Origin: Ideonella benzenivorans
GTDB taxonomy: Bacteria; Pseudomonadota; Gammaproteobacteria; Burkholderiales; Burkholderiaceae_C
DNA length: 64,000 nucleotides
Assembly: GCF_020387415.1 (NCBI RefSeq)
Contig: NZ_JAGWCB010000012.1
Span: forward strand, 62,001-126,000
Reading direction: 5' to 3'
Shown: positions 38,735 to 48,436 of the stretch, piece by piece
How positions within the stretch are numbered: the first letter of the stretch is position 1
Layout of the letters: each line of letters begins with the position of its first letter
Program-made: the position numbers and the translations under genes
The notes under the pieces: generated by a model
What the model was told of the DNA's origin: nothing
The model's input: only the letters and a program-made list of their open reading frames with translations
The model's database searches: none

Positions 38735-39634
38735 TCAGTGCCAACCGACCAGTGCATCCCGCCCTTCCACGGCCAGTTGGACCCGCAGGCCCAGCGGCAT
38801 GGTGATCTTGGTGGGCACGTGTCCGAATGGGAATCCCGTGAGGATGGGGACCTGGGTCTGGCTGCGCAGATGGTCGACAACCGTCTTCAGGGTGTAGCCG
38901 CGGTCCATTGGCGACTTCTTCCAATCCGAGAACGCTCCCAATAGAACCGCCTTCTGGTTGGACAACACGCCCGCCTGCAACAGTTGCAGCAACTGCCGTT
39001 CGACGCGGTAGGGATGCTCTGCCACGTCCTCCAGAAACAGGATACCGCCGCGCACCTTGGGCCAATGTGGCGTGCCCAGCAGCGAGCACAGCACTGTCAA
39101 ATTGCCGCCCCACAGCACACCACGGGCCTCCAGACCATCAAACCCTGCCGGCGCCCGAAAGCCAACGGCCTCTAACTCACCCGACATGGCTTCACAGAAG
39201 CAGTCCGGGGTGATGTCGTCCAACGCCTCAGCACCAAAATCAGCCGCCGCCATGGGGCCGCACCATGTCGGTGCCTTCTTGTGGGCCAACAAGCCCATCT
39301 GGAGGCCGGTGAGGTCGCTGTGCCCCACCCACCGGGTCCCCTGGGCCACGCTCTTGGCCAGCAGATCCCAGTCGAGTCGATCCAGCAAACGCGTCAAACC
39401 ATAGCCACCGCGCGTCGCCATGGCCACCGACGGAGCGGTTGCCGCGACCCGGTGAATGGCCGCCAGTCGCTCGTCGTCCGTCCCGGCAAAGCGTTGGTAC
39501 TTGCGCGCAGCGGCTTCGTCGATGTGAACGTCGAAGCCGCGCTCTTTCAGACGGCGCGCCGCCAGGCGCAGCGGCGCTGCCTTCAGAAGGACACCGGCAG
39601 GCGAATAAAGGATCAGGGAAGGATCTGCGGTCAT
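38735..39634 (-). CDS. ldcA: LD-carboxypeptidase (S66 family, LdcA-like)
   Basis: This 299-residue cytoplasmic peptidase is predicted to trim the terminal D-Ala from murein tetrapeptides during peptidoglycan recycling. Key regions are ATRGGYGLTRLLDRLD, the serine nucleophile in VGHSDLTGL, the Glu region EARGVLWGGNLTVLCSLLGTP, and the catalytic His in FPFGHVPTKITMPLG. The ATG at 39634 overlaps the tadA stop by four bases, so the two are coupled. The longer frame upstream is antisense to nothing useful and lies inside tadA. Confidence 0.92.
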   Translation of the reverse strand: MTADPSLILYSPAGVLLKAAPLRLAARRLKERGFDVHIDEAAARKYQRFAGTDDERLAAIHRVAATAPSVAMATRGGYGLTRLLDRLDWDLLAKSVAQGTRWVGHSDLTGLQMGLLAHKKAPTWCGPMAAADFGAEALDDITPDCFCEAMSGELEAVGFRAPAGFDGLEARGVLWGGNLTVLCSLLGTPHWPKVRGGILFLEDVAEHPYRVERQLLQLLQAGVLSNQKAVLLGAFSDWKKSPMDRGYTLKTVVDHLRSQTQVPILTGFPFGHVPTKITMPLGLRVQLAVEGRDALVGWH

Positions 39635-40269
39635 GATGAACTCGAAGCAGGAGGAAATCCCGCCAAAGCTTCGGGAGGCAGCTCCAACGCCTCGCCTGCG
39701 GGAATGGAAAGCGGCTCCGGCGGCACAGCGAGTGATGACGTGGCCGCCTCTTCTGGCACGGTCTGCCGGATGCGCTGTTGCGAACGACGCTCGGCGAAAA
39801 AGTCCCGCAGGACCTGCCCGCAGGCCTCGGCCATCAGCCCGCCCTGCACCACCGTGTGGTGGTTCAGCTGCCGGTTGGCGAACAGATCCACCACCGAGCC
39901 CGCCGAGCCTGTCTTGGGATCGAACGCACCGAAGACCACGCGCTTGAAGCGCGCATGCATCAATGCCATCGCGCACATCGCGCAGGGCTCGAGCGTCACG
40001 AACAGCTCGCAGTCCGGCAACCGGTAGTTCTCGGCCAGTTGGGCTGCATGGCGCAAGGCAACAAGCTCGGCGTGGGCCGTCGGATCATGGGTGGTGATCG
40101 GCCGGTTGTAACCGGTGGCCAGCACTTGGCCGTCGCGCAGGATCACGGCCCCCACGGGCACCTCTCCGGCCAACCAGGCGTTCTGCGCCTGGTCCAGGGC
40201 GATCCGCATGGCGAATTCGTCCTGGGCAGAAAATGAGGGCTCTTCTGAAGGGGAGGTCGGAGAGGTCAT
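39631..40269 (-). CDS. tadA: tRNA-specific adenosine deaminase TadA
   Basis: This 212-residue deaminase makes inosine at position 34 of tRNA-Arg(ACG). The zinc-binding motifs are HAELVAL (His, catalytic Glu) and PCAMCAMALMHARF. The core DPKTGSAGSVVDLF and NHHTVVQGGL are typical. A C-terminal tail of about 45 residues, rich in Pro, Ala and Ser, extends beyond the usual 160-170 residues. It is coupled to ldcA by a four-base overlap. Confidence 0.94.
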   Translation of the reverse strand: MTSPTSPSEEPSFSAQDEFAMRIALDQAQNAWLAGEVPVGAVILRDGQVLATGYNRPITTHDPTAHAELVALRHAAQLAENYRLPDCELFVTLEPCAMCAMALMHARFKRVVFGAFDPKTGSAGSVVDLFANRQLNHHTVVQGGLMAEACGQVLRDFFAERRSQQRIRQTVPEEAATSSLAVPPEPLSIPAGEALELPPEALAGFPPASSSS

Positions 40270-40314
40270 GATCGGTCGCAGTGGACCGGCATCATGCCAC
40301 GAGGGATACCTGTC

Positions 40315-41004
40315 TCAGCGCAGCATCAGCGCCAGCAACGGCGCCATCAGGACGTTGAGCACGCCGACCAGGACCATCACCAAACCGGCGACCGCGCCTT
40401 CCTCCTGCCCGACCTGGTTGGCCTTGGCCACGCCGGCGCCGTGAGCGCCCATGCCGAACAATGCACCGCGCGCCAGGCTGCTGCGCAGGGGCAGCCAGCG
40501 CAGCAGGCCCTCACCCAGTGCCGCGCCCAGCACCCCAGTGAACACGACGAACACCGCCGTCAGATCCGGCACACCCCCGATGTCGCCCGACACCGTCATC
40601 GCGAACGGCGTGCTGATGGAACGTGGCAACAAGCTCAAGCGCAGTTCACCGCCCACGCCCAGCACGCTGGCCAAACCCCATGCGGACAGCATCGCCGCTG
40701 CGCTGCCAGCCACCATGCCCATCAGCAGGGCCGGCCAATGGCGACGGATCAGCGCCCGCTGCTCGAAGATCGGCACAGCGAACGCCACCGTGGCCGGCCC
40801 CAGCAACAGCACCATCCAGTGCGTTCCCCGGATGTAGTCGGCGTAGTTCTCATGCGCGAGCAGCACCAGCGCGATCAACACCGCAGGCGTCACTGCCAGC
40901 GGCATGCTCCACCAGCGCGGGTACAAGCGATGGAACGACTTGGCAGCCATGTAGATGACGATCGTGATGGTCGACCAGCCGAGCGTCTGCAGCAGCACGT
41001 TCAT
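40315..41004 (-). CDS. LrgB/CidB-family membrane protein
   Basis: This 229-residue protein of the LrgB family has about six to seven hydrophobic segments. Conserved elements include LPRSISTPFAMTVSGDIGGVPDLTAVFVV and GMGAHGAGVAKA. LrgAB/CidAB systems are linked to murein hydrolase control, pyruvate uptake or photorespiratory glycolate transport in different organisms; the role here is unknown. It starts 10 bases after the lrgA-like gene and both are divergent from a LysR regulator. Confidence 0.88.
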   Translation of the reverse strand: MNVLLQTLGWSTITIVIYMAAKSFHRLYPRWWSMPLAVTPAVLIALVLLAHENYADYIRGTHWMVLLLGPATVAFAVPIFEQRALIRRHWPALLMGMVAGSAAAMLSAWGLASVLGVGGELRLSLLPRSISTPFAMTVSGDIGGVPDLTAVFVVFTGVLGAALGEGLLRWLPLRSSLARGALFGMGAHGAGVAKANQVGQEEGAVAGLVMVLVGVLNVLMAPLLALMLR

Positions 41005-41014
41005 GGCAGATTCC

Positions 41015-41422
41015 TCAGGCCGCTGTGTGGCGATGGGCCAGGCGCAGCGTGATGTCCACCACCACGGAGGTCACGGCCATCACCGTCATGGTGCCCAGGA
41101 TGATCACGGCCAGGATCTTCATCCCCAGCCAGCCAAACAGTTCCGGATGGTCCAGCACCGCCGGCACAGCCGGCACGAAGAACAGCAGCATCTCGGCCAG
41201 GAACCAGCGCGCACCTTGGCGCAGGCTGCCCAGTTGAATCCAACCAGTGGTCAGTGCCAGCAGCAACAGCGCCATGCCCACGATCCCGCCCGGCAAAGGC
41301 AGGCCGCTCAGACGCACCAGCGCCTCGCCCAACCCCCAGGCCAGCATCAGCATGGCAATCTGCACCAGGCGGTGGTGCCGCCATTGGCGACGCGCCATCA
41401 CGGACATGTCATGCAAGCTCAT
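41015..41422 (-). CDS. LrgA/CidA-family membrane protein
   Basis: This 135-residue holin-like protein has about four hydrophobic segments. The family motifs GLPLPGGIVGMALLLLAL and LFFVPAVPAVLDH are clear. It is expected to work with the LrgB-like protein encoded immediately downstream. A strong AGGAGG ribosome binding site precedes ATG 41422. The divergent LysR gene starts 89 bases away and probably controls this pair, as CidR does for cidAB. Confidence 0.9.
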   Translation of the reverse strand: MSLHDMSVMARRQWRHHRLVQIAMLMLAWGLGEALVRLSGLPLPGGIVGMALLLLALTTGWIQLGSLRQGARWFLAEMLLFFVPAVPAVLDHPELFGWLGMKILAVIILGTMTVMAVTSVVVDITLRLAHRHTAA

Positions 41423-41497
41423 AAGGGAAACCTCCTGTTGACTTGCAATGTATGCCGCAACGCATCATGATGAAAGCGAATTGTTCTACTAACTTCA

Positions 41498-41512
41498 ATT
41501 CCAAATTGGAAT
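41498..41512 (+). promoter_or_regulatory. Palindromic LysR-type operator overlapping the regulator start codon
   Basis: The 15-base sequence ATTCCAAATTGGAAT is a perfect inverted repeat with one central base and contains the LysR T-N11-A arrangement. Its last two bases are the first two of the regulator ATG at 41511. It lies between divergent lrgA and lysR-type genes, so one site could repress the regulator and influence the lrg pair. Confidence 0.6.
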
Positions 41513-42395
41513 GGACATCAAACTCCGCCCCCTGCGGGCCTTGGTCGAGGTGATGCGCCAGGGCGGCTTCTCACAAGCCGCCCGCACGGTGTTCGCCACC
41601 CAGTCGGCCGTCAGCAAGGCCGTGCGCCAACTGGAGGACGACCTGGGCTTCGTGCTGCTTGACCGCGAGGTGCATCCTCCCCGGCTGACCGCGGCCGGGG
41701 AGATCGTCTATCGCCGCGCCCTGACCCTGCTGACCGAGCAGGACGACCTGCTGGCTGAACTGAATGCCTTGCGCGGCCTGCAGCGCGGTGAGCTGCGGCT
41801 GGGCTTGCCCCCGATCGGCAGCAGCCAGCTGTTTGCCCCGGTGTTTGCCGCCTTCCGCGCACGCTATCCCGGCATCGACATCCGGTTGGTCGAGCACGGC
41901 TCCAAGCGGCTGGAAGAGGTGCTGCGCGCTGGCGAAATCGATCTGGCCGGTCTGTTGGCACCGGTGGCGGATGACTTTGATTGCAAGCCCGTGCGCGAAG
42001 AACCCATCATGGTGCTGATCGCGGCCAGCCACCCCTTCAGCCAACTGTCCGAAGTGGCCCTGGGCCGGCTGTCCGCCCTGCCCTTCCTGTTATTCGAATC
42101 AGGCTTCGCGCTCAACCCGATCATTCTGGAGGCCTGCCAGCAGGCCGGCTTCACGCCAACCGTGGCTGCCCGCACCAGCCAGATCGACTTCATGATCGAG
42201 CTGGTTGCCGCAGGCCTGGGCATCGGCTTCCTGCCGCGGATGATGGCCGAGCAGCGCCACCACGCCGGCGTGCGCACCGTGCACCTGACCGAGCCAGCGC
42301 TCACATGGCAGATGGCCCTGGCCTGGCGGCGCGGCGCCTACCTGTCCCATGCAGCCCAGGCCTGGCTGGACCTGATCAACCCCACCGCCAGCTGA
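41511..42395 (+). CDS. LysR-family regulator of the lrgAB-like pair
   Basis: This 294-residue regulator has an N-terminal winged helix-turn-helix (about 5-65, with GGFSQAARTVFATQSAVSKAVRQLEDDLG) and a LysR substrate-binding domain (about 90-294). The effector is unknown. Its divergent position beside lrgA/lrgB suggests it controls them, possibly in response to pyruvate, acetate or another carboxylate as for CidR. The start ATG at 41511 lies within a palindrome, which implies autoregulation. No Shine-Dalgarno is obvious. Confidence 0.9.
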   Translation: MDIKLRPLRALVEVMRQGGFSQAARTVFATQSAVSKAVRQLEDDLGFVLLDREVHPPRLTAAGEIVYRRALTLLTEQDDLLAELNALRGLQRGELRLGLPPIGSSQLFAPVFAAFRARYPGIDIRLVEHGSKRLEEVLRAGEIDLAGLLAPVADDFDCKPVREEPIMVLIAASHPFSQLSEVALGRLSALPFLLFESGFALNPIILEACQQAGFTPTVAARTSQIDFMIELVAAGLGIGFLPRMMAEQRHHAGVRTVHLTEPALTWQMALAWRRGAYLSHAAQAWLDLINPTAS

Positions 42396-42428
42396 GGCGC
42401 CGCGGCGGGTGCACGCCCCCTGCGCCCG

Positions 42429-43022
42429 TCAGAGGTGCAGAGGCCAGGTGCCCAGCACCCGGTGCTCCGTGCGCCCCAACAGGCTGTGGATCAGCACGAA
42501 CTCCTGCGCGGTCCAGGCAATGGGGGCCACGGCTTCCTCAGGCAACTCGCGCGGGGCATAGGTCAGGGTCACATGCGGCGTGAACCGCGTCTCGACCCAG
42601 CGGCCCAGTCCTTCCCGGGCCATCGCCAGCCCCAGTTGACGCTGGAAGTCCAGCAAGGCGGCCTCTTGCGCCACAGCCGAGCGCAGCACGTAGGGCGCCT
42701 TGTCGCGCCGCAGGCGAAAGCTCGCCCCCCGGTCGAACACCACCTCGAAGGGTGCGACGCAAAGCGAGGCGGCCGCGCGCGAAGCGGCCTGGACCAGATC
42801 CTCCGGGACACCCGCATGGTCACCCAGGTGGTGCAAGGTGATGTGCAGTCGCTCGGGTGCGATGGGCTTGCTGCGCAGGTCATGGGCCTCGCGCAATGCC
42901 TGGCTGGTCTGCGCCAGCTGCAGACACGCCTGCGGGGATGGGCGCAGCGCAAAAAAGAGCCGATCGGTCGGCGGCGAAGCCGCCGGCGCGTCAAAGCCCA
43001 TCAGCGGGAGCTGATCGCCCAC
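42429..43022 (-). CDS. 2'-5' RNA ligase family protein (ThpR-like)
   Basis: This 197-residue 2H phosphoesterase-fold protein has the two HxTx motifs, LHITLHHLG and FTPHVTLTYAP, that form its active site. E. coli ThpR ligates or cleaves 2',5' RNA bonds and has cyclic phosphodiesterase activity; the physiological role is not settled. The start is uncertain: GTG at 43022 has GGGAG eight bases upstream and lies four bases after the guaA stop; ATG at 43001 and TTG at 43040 are alternatives. It is probably read with guaA. Confidence 0.85.
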   Translation of the reverse strand: MGDQLPLMGFDAPAASPPTDRLFFALRPSPQACLQLAQTSQALREAHDLRSKPIAPERLHITLHHLGDHAGVPEDLVQAASRAAASLCVAPFEVVFDRGASFRLRRDKAPYVLRSAVAQEAALLDFQRQLGLAMAREGLGRWVETRFTPHVTLTYAPRELPEEAVAPIAWTAQEFVLIHSLLGRTEHRVLGTWPLHL

Positions 43023-43026
43023 CCCC

Positions 43027-44610
43027 TCACTCCCACTCAATGGTGGCGGGCGGCTTGCTCGAGACGTCGTAGGTCACGCGGTTGATGCCGCGCACCTCGT
43101 TGATGATCCGGCTGGAGACCTTCTTGAGCAGGCTGTAGGGCAGCTCGGCCCAGTCTGCGGTCATGAAGTCGCTGGTCTGCACCGCGCGCAGGGCCACCAC
43201 GTAGTCATAGGTGCGGCCATCGCCCATCACCCCCACGCTCTTGACCGGTAGGAACACCGTGAAGGCCTGGCTCGTCAGGTCGTACCAGCTCTTGCCCGAG
43301 TTCGGCTCGATGGTGGCACGCAGCTCTTCGATGAAGATCGCATCGGCCCGCTTGAGCAGATCGGCGAACTCCGCCTTCACCTCGCCCAGGATGCGCACCC
43401 CCAGACCCGGCCCCGGGAAGGGATGGCGATAGACCATCTCGTGCGGCAGGCCCAGGGCCACGCCCAGCTCGCGGACTTCGTCCTTGAACAGTTCGCGCAG
43501 CGGCTCCAGCAGCTTCAAGCCCAGCGTGGCGGGCAGGCCACCCACGTTGTGGTGGCTCTTGATCGTCGTGGCCTTCTTGGTCTTGGTGCCACCGCTCTCC
43601 ACCACGTCCGGGTAGATGGTGCCCTGGGCCAGCCACTTGGCATTGGTCAGCTTCTTGGCCTCGGCCTGAAAGACCTCGACAAACTCGCGGCCGATGATCT
43701 TGCGCTTCTGTTCAGGGTCGGTCACGCCCTTCAGATGCCCCAGGAACTGGGTTGAGGCATCGACATGCACCACCTTCGCATGCAGTCGGCCCGTGAACAT
43801 CTCCATCACCATCTGGCCTTCGTTCAGGCGCAGCAGGCCGTGGTCGACAAAGACGCAGGTCAGTTGGTCGCCGATGGCGCGGTGGATCAGCGCGGCGGCC
43901 ACGGAGGAATCCACCCCGCCGGACAGGCCGAGGATCACCTCTTCATCGCCGACTTGCTCGCGGATGCGGGCCACCGCCTCTTCGATGTAGTTGCCCATGA
44001 TCCAGTCGCCCGCGCAGCCGGCGATGTCCCGCACGAAGCGGGTCAGCATCTCGGCCCCCTGGATGGTGTGGGTCACCTCGGGGTGGAACTGCACCGCGTA
44101 GTAGCCCTTGTCCTCATTGGCCATGCCGGCAATGGGGCAGCTGGGCGTGGAGGCCATCAGCTTGAAGCCCGGGGGCAGCGTGGTGACCTTGTCGCCATGG
44201 CTCATCCACACCTTGAGCATGCCATGGCCTTCGGGCGTCGCGAAGTCCTGCACCCCCTCCAGCAGACGGGTGTGACCATGGGCCCGCACCTCGGCGTAGC
44301 CGAACTCGCGGGTGTCGCTCCAGCGCACCTCGCCGCCCAGTTGCACGGCCATGGTCTGCATGCCGTAGCAGATGCCCAGCACCGGCACGCCCAGGTCCCA
44401 CACGGCCTGCGGTGCGCGCAGCTGGTGGTCCTCGTAGGTGCTGGCGTGGCTGCCCGACAGGATGATGCCTTTGGGGGCATAGCTGCGGATGAACTCGTCC
44501 GACACGTCGTTCGGATGGATCTCGCAGTAGACATGCGCCTCGCGCACGCGCCGCGCGATCAGCTGCGTCACCTGGGAGCCGAAGTCGAGGATCAGGATCT
44601 TGTCATGCAT
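43027..44610 (-). CDS. guaA: GMP synthase (glutamine-hydrolysing)
   Basis: This 527-residue enzyme aminates XMP to GMP. The glutamine amidotransferase domain shows the catalytic Cys in [12 protein letters not shown] and His/Glu in [10 protein letters not shown]. The synthetase domain has the PP-loop [14 protein letters not shown], and the C-terminal dimerisation region ends PPATIEWE. Length is normal. guaB lies upstream on the same strand, separated by an MFS gene. Confidence 0.97.
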   Translation of the reverse strand: MHDKILILDFGSQVTQLIARRVREAHVYCEIHPNDVSDEFIRSYAPKGIILSGSHASTYEDHQLRAPQAVWDLGVPVLGICYGMQTMAVQLGGEVRWSDTREFGYAEVRAHGHTRLLEGVQDFATPEGHGMLKVWMSHGDKVTTLPPGFKLMASTPSCPIAGMANEDKGYYAVQFHPEVTHTIQGAEMLTRFVRDIAGCAGDWIMGNYIEEAVARIREQVGDEEVILGLSGGVDSSVAAALIHRAIGDQLTCVFVDHGLLRLNEGQMVMEMFTGRLHAKVVHVDASTQFLGHLKGVTDPEQKRKIIGREFVEVFQAEAKKLTNAKWLAQGTIYPDVVESGGTKTKKATTIKSHHNVGGLPATLGLKLLEPLRELFKDEVRELGVALGLPHEMVYRHPFPGPGLGVRILGEVKAEFADLLKRADAIFIEELRATIEPNSGKSWYDLTSQAFTVFLPVKSVGVMGDGRTYDYVVALRAVQTSDFMTADWAELPYSLLKKVSSRIINEVRGINRVTYDVSSKPPATIEWE

Positions 44611-44619
44611 GGTGGGATC

Positions 44620-45891
44620 TCAGGAGGAAGGCGCCTCGGTCGAGGCAGGCATCACCACGGACGGGTGGCGCCGGAAATGGCGGAAGGCCAGCACGGTGGC
44701 GGCCACTTGCAGCAGCGCGCACAGGTAGAACGGCGCACCGATGCGCCAGTCGCCATGCGGGAAGTGCGCCGTCATCTGCAGCAGGAAGGAACCGATGACC
44801 GGCGCGGCCACCGCGGTGAGGCTGTTGAGCGAAGCGACCGAACCGAGCGTTCGGCCCTGCGAATGCTCGTCCACGGCGGTGGACACCAGCGTCTGCAAGG
44901 AGGTGCTGACCATCATGCCGAAGATGTCGAGCACGATGATGGCGTACATCATCCAGCCCTGGGTGGCCAGGCCCCAGAGCAGATAGCACACCGCAGAGGA
45001 CACCAGACCGATCACCGCGATGCGCTGCGGCGCCATGCGCTTGAGCGCCACCCGGATCAGACCGCCCTGCACCAGCACCGCCATCACGCCGATGGTGAAC
45101 AGCGACCAGCCGTTTTCCTTGGGGCCCCAGCCGAACTTGAAAGTGGTGTAGAGCACCCATGTGGTGTGCAGGATGAACTGCGCCAGGCTGGACAGGCCGA
45201 TCACCGCCACCAGCATGCCCACCCCTTGCACCTCGCCCAGGCGTTTGAGCGAAGCCACCGGGTTGGCCTTGCGCCAGTCGATGGGATGGCGGCGCTCCTT
45301 GGGCAGCGACTCCGGCAGCACGAAGATGCCGTACAGCGAATTCAGAATGGCCAGGCCGCCCGCCACGAAGAACGGCAGGTGCAGGCTGATGTGGCCCAGC
45401 AGACCGCCCATCACCGGGCCCAGCACGAAGCCCATGCCAAAGGTGGCGCCCAGCATGCCGAAACGCTTGGCCCGCTCGCTGGGGGAGGAGATGTCGGCCA
45501 CATAGGCCTGGGCCACCGCCGCATTGGCCTGCAGCGCGCCGCTCACCAGCCGCACCGCGATCAGCATCCACAGCGCTGTGGCCAAGCCGGTGACGAAGAA
45601 GCTCAGTGCCAAGCCGGTGAAGCCGATGAGCAGCACCGGTCGGCGGCCGAAGTGGTCCGACGCGGCGCCGAGGATCGGCGAACCGAAGAAGTTCGCCAGC
45701 CCGAAGGCCAGGCTGACGATGCCGTACCAGAAGGCCTGGTCGGTCTGCGAGCCGGTGAAGGTACCGACCAACGGTGCCAGCACCGGAATGATCAGACCGA
45801 TCGACACCATGTCGATCAGGACGGTCAGCATGATGAACGGCATGGCAGCCGTCCGTTGGCGGGCGCTTCCCGCAGTCTCGGCAGAACTCAT
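44620..45891 (-). CDS. MFS transporter (TCR/Tet-like)
   Basis: This 423-residue major facilitator has about twelve helices. Motif A appears between helices 2 and 3 as GAASDHFGRRPVLLIG. The N-terminal VLIDMVSIGLIIPVLAPLVG and helix 5 GMGFVLGPVMGGLLG are typical of the tetracycline-resistance-like DHA1 efflux group, but chromosomal members in this setting usually have unknown substrates. It sits between guaB and guaA, 10 bases from guaA and 72 from guaB, so it is probably co-expressed with them. That could suggest purine or nucleoside export, but this is inference. Confidence 0.88.
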   Translation of the reverse strand: MSSAETAGSARQRTAAMPFIMLTVLIDMVSIGLIIPVLAPLVGTFTGSQTDQAFWYGIVSLAFGLANFFGSPILGAASDHFGRRPVLLIGFTGLALSFFVTGLATALWMLIAVRLVSGALQANAAVAQAYVADISSPSERAKRFGMLGATFGMGFVLGPVMGGLLGHISLHLPFFVAGGLAILNSLYGIFVLPESLPKERRHPIDWRKANPVASLKRLGEVQGVGMLVAVIGLSSLAQFILHTTWVLYTTFKFGWGPKENGWSLFTIGVMAVLVQGGLIRVALKRMAPQRIAVIGLVSSAVCYLLWGLATQGWMMYAIIVLDIFGMMVSTSLQTLVSTAVDEHSQGRTLGSVASLNSLTAVAAPVIGSFLLQMTAHFPHGDWRIGAPFYLCALLQVAATVLAFRHFRRHPSVVMPASTEAPSS

Positions 45892-45917
45892 CGGACCTCA
45901 GACTGATGCTTCAATGA

Positions 45918-45942
45918 CAGCGCCCGGACGGGCCGGGCGCTG
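45918..45942 (-). terminator. GC-rich hairpin after guaB
   Basis: CAGCGCCCGG pairs with CCGGGCGCTG around a five-base loop, 20 bases past the guaB stop. There is no T run, so it may only attenuate transcription into the MFS gene. Confidence 0.35.
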
Positions 45943-45962
45943 CGATGGAGCACGACGGGTTG

Positions 45963-47435
45963 TCACTCCGCCCGGTAGTTGGGCGCTTCCTTGGTGATCT
46001 GCACATCGTGCACGTGGCTCTCGCGGATGCCCGCGGCCGTGATCTCGACGAACTCGGCCCGCTCACGCATCTGGTCGATGGTGGCACAACCGCAATAGCC
46101 CATCGAAGCCCTCAGGCCGCCGGCCATCTGGTAGATGATCGACACCAGAGAACCCTTGTACGGCACCCGGCCTTCGATGCCCTCGGGCACCAGCTTGTCC
46201 GCGTTCGGGTTGGTGGTTTCGTCGTTCTCCTGGAAATAGCGGTCGGCGGAGCCGGCCTTCATCGCGCCGATCGAGCCCATGCCGCGGTAGCCCTTGTAGC
46301 TGCGGCCTTGGTAGAGGATGACCTCACCCGGTGCTTCCTCGGTACCGGCAAACATGCCGCCCATCATCACGGTGCTGGCACCGGCGGCGATGGCCTTGGC
46401 GATGTCGCCCGAATAGCGGATGCCACCATCGGCGATCAGCGGCACGCCGGTGCCCTTGAGCGCGGTGGCGACGTTGTCGATCGCCGTGACCTGAGGCACG
46501 CCCACACCGGCCACGATGCGGGTGGTGCAGATGGAGCCCGGGCCGATGCCGACCTTGACCGCATCGGCGCCGGCCTCGACCAGCGCCAGCGCCGCAGCAC
46601 CGGTGGCAATGTTGCCGCCCACCACCTCGACCTGCGGGTAGTTGCGTTTGACCCAACGGACCCGCTCGATCACACCGGCCGAGTGGCCGTGCGCGGTGTC
46701 GACGATCAGCGCATCCACGCCGGCCCGGACCAGCAGCTCCACACGTTCCTCGGTGCCCTCGCCCACGCCAACGGCCGCCCCGACACGCAGCTTGCCGTGA
46801 TCGTCACGGGCCGCATTCGGGAAGGTGGTCTGCTTGGTGATGTCCTTGACGGTGAACAGGCCGCGCAGTTCGAAGGCGTCGTTGACGACCAGCACCCGCT
46901 CGAGCTTGTGCTTGTGCATCAGCTCCTTGGCCTCGGCCAGCGACGCCCCCTCCTTCACGGTGATCAGACGCTCACGCGGGGTCATGATCTCGCGCACCGG
47001 CACATCCAGGCGGGTCTCGAAACGCAGGTCGCGGCCGCTCACGATGCCAACCACCTTGCCCGCCTCGATCACCGGGAAACCTGAGATGCCGTGCTGCTCG
47101 GACAGGGCCTTCACCTCGTGCACCCGGGTATCGGGCGAGATGGTGATCGGGTCCTTCAACAGGCCGGATTCATAACGCTTGACCCGCGCCACCTCGGTCG
47201 CCTGCTGCTTGGGCGTGAGGTTCTTGTGCACGATGCCCATGCCACCTTCCTGTGCGATCGTGATCGCCAGGCGGGCCTCGGTCACCGTGTCCATCGCTGC
47301 CGACACGAGCGGCAGGTTCAGGACAATGTTGCGGGAGAAGTGGGTTGCCAGCGAGGTGTCGCGCGGCAGGACTTGAGAGAACGCGGGGACCAACAACACA
47401 TCGTCAAAGGTCAGCGCTTTGCCAAGAAGGCGCAT
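45963..47435 (-). CDS. guaB: Inosine-5'-monophosphate dehydrogenase
   Basis: This 490-residue enzyme oxidises IMP to XMP, the committed step to GMP. The catalytic loop [17 protein letters not shown] holds the active Cys. Two CBS domains lie at about 95-200. [17 protein letters not shown] and [13 protein letters not shown] are conserved. The ATG at 47435 gives the standard [15 protein letters not shown] start; the frame is open further upstream without homology. It is divergent from a DUF4124-like gene. Confidence 0.97.
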   Translation of the reverse strand: MRLLGKALTFDDVLLVPAFSQVLPRDTSLATHFSRNIVLNLPLVSAAMDTVTEARLAITIAQEGGMGIVHKNLTPKQQATEVARVKRYESGLLKDPITISPDTRVHEVKALSEQHGISGFPVIEAGKVVGIVSGRDLRFETRLDVPVREIMTPRERLITVKEGASLAEAKELMHKHKLERVLVVNDAFELRGLFTVKDITKQTTFPNAARDDHGKLRVGAAVGVGEGTEERVELLVRAGVDALIVDTAHGHSAGVIERVRWVKRNYPQVEVVGGNIATGAAALALVEAGADAVKVGIGPGSICTTRIVAGVGVPQVTAIDNVATALKGTGVPLIADGGIRYSGDIAKAIAAGASTVMMGGMFAGTEEAPGEVILYQGRSYKGYRGMGSIGAMKAGSADRYFQENDETTNPNADKLVPEGIEGRVPYKGSLVSIIYQMAGGLRASMGYCGCATIDQMRERAEFVEITAAGIRESHVHDVQITKEAPNYRAE

Positions 47436-47577
47436 GGGGAAGCTCCAGACGCAAAAGCGGATTATACGGAATGTGCACCGGAGCAGCCTGTCGGCCTGGA
47501 TACACATTGCCCGTCCACCCGGGCATGGGGCCGCATACACTGGCGGCTGCGCCCCATTCCCTCCCTGCCAGCCTGCC

Positions 47578-48084
47578 ATGAAGCTGTCCCATCTCTGCCT
47601 CCTCGGTGTCCTGGCCGTCGCTACCTCGGTGGCATCGGCCCAATCGATCTGGAAATGGCGTGACCGGGACGGTCACCTGATGGTCAGTGACCGGCCGCCC
47701 CCCGCCGACATCCCCGAGAAGAGCATCCTGCAGCGCCCCAACGGCCCGCGGATGATGGCCACCAGTGATGAAGCAGCGGCCGCACCGTCCACCCCGGCTT
47801 CGGCCGGCCTGGACAAGGAACTGGAAGCCCGCAAGCGCAAGATGCTGCAGGATCAGGCGGCCGAGAAACAGGAAAAGCTGGCTCAGGCCGCTGCGGCCAA
47901 GGAGCGTGCCTCGGCCCAGAAGCTGGAGAACTGCCAACGCGCCCGCAACCAGCTGACGATGCTGCAAAGTGGCGTGCGCGTGGCCCGCCCCAACGCCCAG
48001 GGTGAGCGGGAGTACCTGGACGACAAAGGCCGCGCCGCCGAGATCGCCCGCACGCAGCAGCTGATCAGCGCCAACTGCAACTGA
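47578..48084 (+). CDS. Exported DUF4124-like protein
   Basis: This 168-residue protein has a signal peptide ending VASAQS (about residue 22), followed by [19 protein letters not shown], the short DUF4124-type pattern found in many betaproteobacterial exported proteins. The middle is a charged, Ala/Lys-rich helix ([20 protein letters not shown]). Two Cys remain near the C terminus ([10 protein letters not shown] and SANCN). Function is unknown. It is a single gene between guaB and rnfH. Confidence 0.8.
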   Translation: MKLSHLCLLGVLAVATSVASAQSIWKWRDRDGHLMVSDRPPPADIPEKSILQRPNGPRMMATSDEAAAAPSTPASAGLDKELEARKRKMLQDQAAEKQEKLAQAAAAKERASAQKLENCQRARNQLTMLQSGVRVARPNAQGEREYLDDKGRAAEIARTQQLISANCN

Positions 48085-48100
48085 GCGCGCACCCTGCGTC

Positions 48101-48436
48101 TCAGGCCTTGTGCCCGCCCGGCGCGGGCCGATCGGTCTTCTGCTTGCGGTAACGCAGACGCCGGGCCTCTTTGGGATCCACACGCAGCCCCCGCCAGACT
48201 TCCACCCGGTCGTGCTGGCGCAGCACGGTGTCCAAAGGTTTGGCCTTCATCCAGATGCCGACCGGCAGTTGCTCGTCCAAGAGCAGGCCATGCCGTTCCA
48301 GCAGGCCACTGACCCGCAGCGCCTGAGCCAAGGTGCTGCCCGGGGCCATCTTCAACGCCACCCGGTCCACTGCCCGTGGCGCGGGGCTGTAGACCACCTC
48401 GATGTCCAGCAGGTCGGCCGGCTCAGCGGGCACCAT
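48101..48436 (-). CDS. rnfH: RnfH-family protein
   Basis: This 111-residue ubiquitin-fold-like protein belongs to the RnfH (UPF0125) family. The beta-grasp core DIEVVYSPAPRAVDRVAL, GLLLDEQLPVGIWMKAKPLDTVLRQHDRVEVWRGLRVDPKEARRLR is typical, ending in a Lys/Arg-rich tail. It usually sits beside ratA and smpB, as here. Despite the name, no rnf genes are present and the function is not established. Its start overlaps the ratA stop. Confidence 0.9.
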   Translation of the reverse strand: MVPAEPADLLDIEVVYSPAPRAVDRVALKMAPGSTLAQALRVSGLLERHGLLLDEQLPVGIWMKAKPLDTVLRQHDRVEVWRGLRVDPKEARRLRYRKQKTDRPAPGGHKA

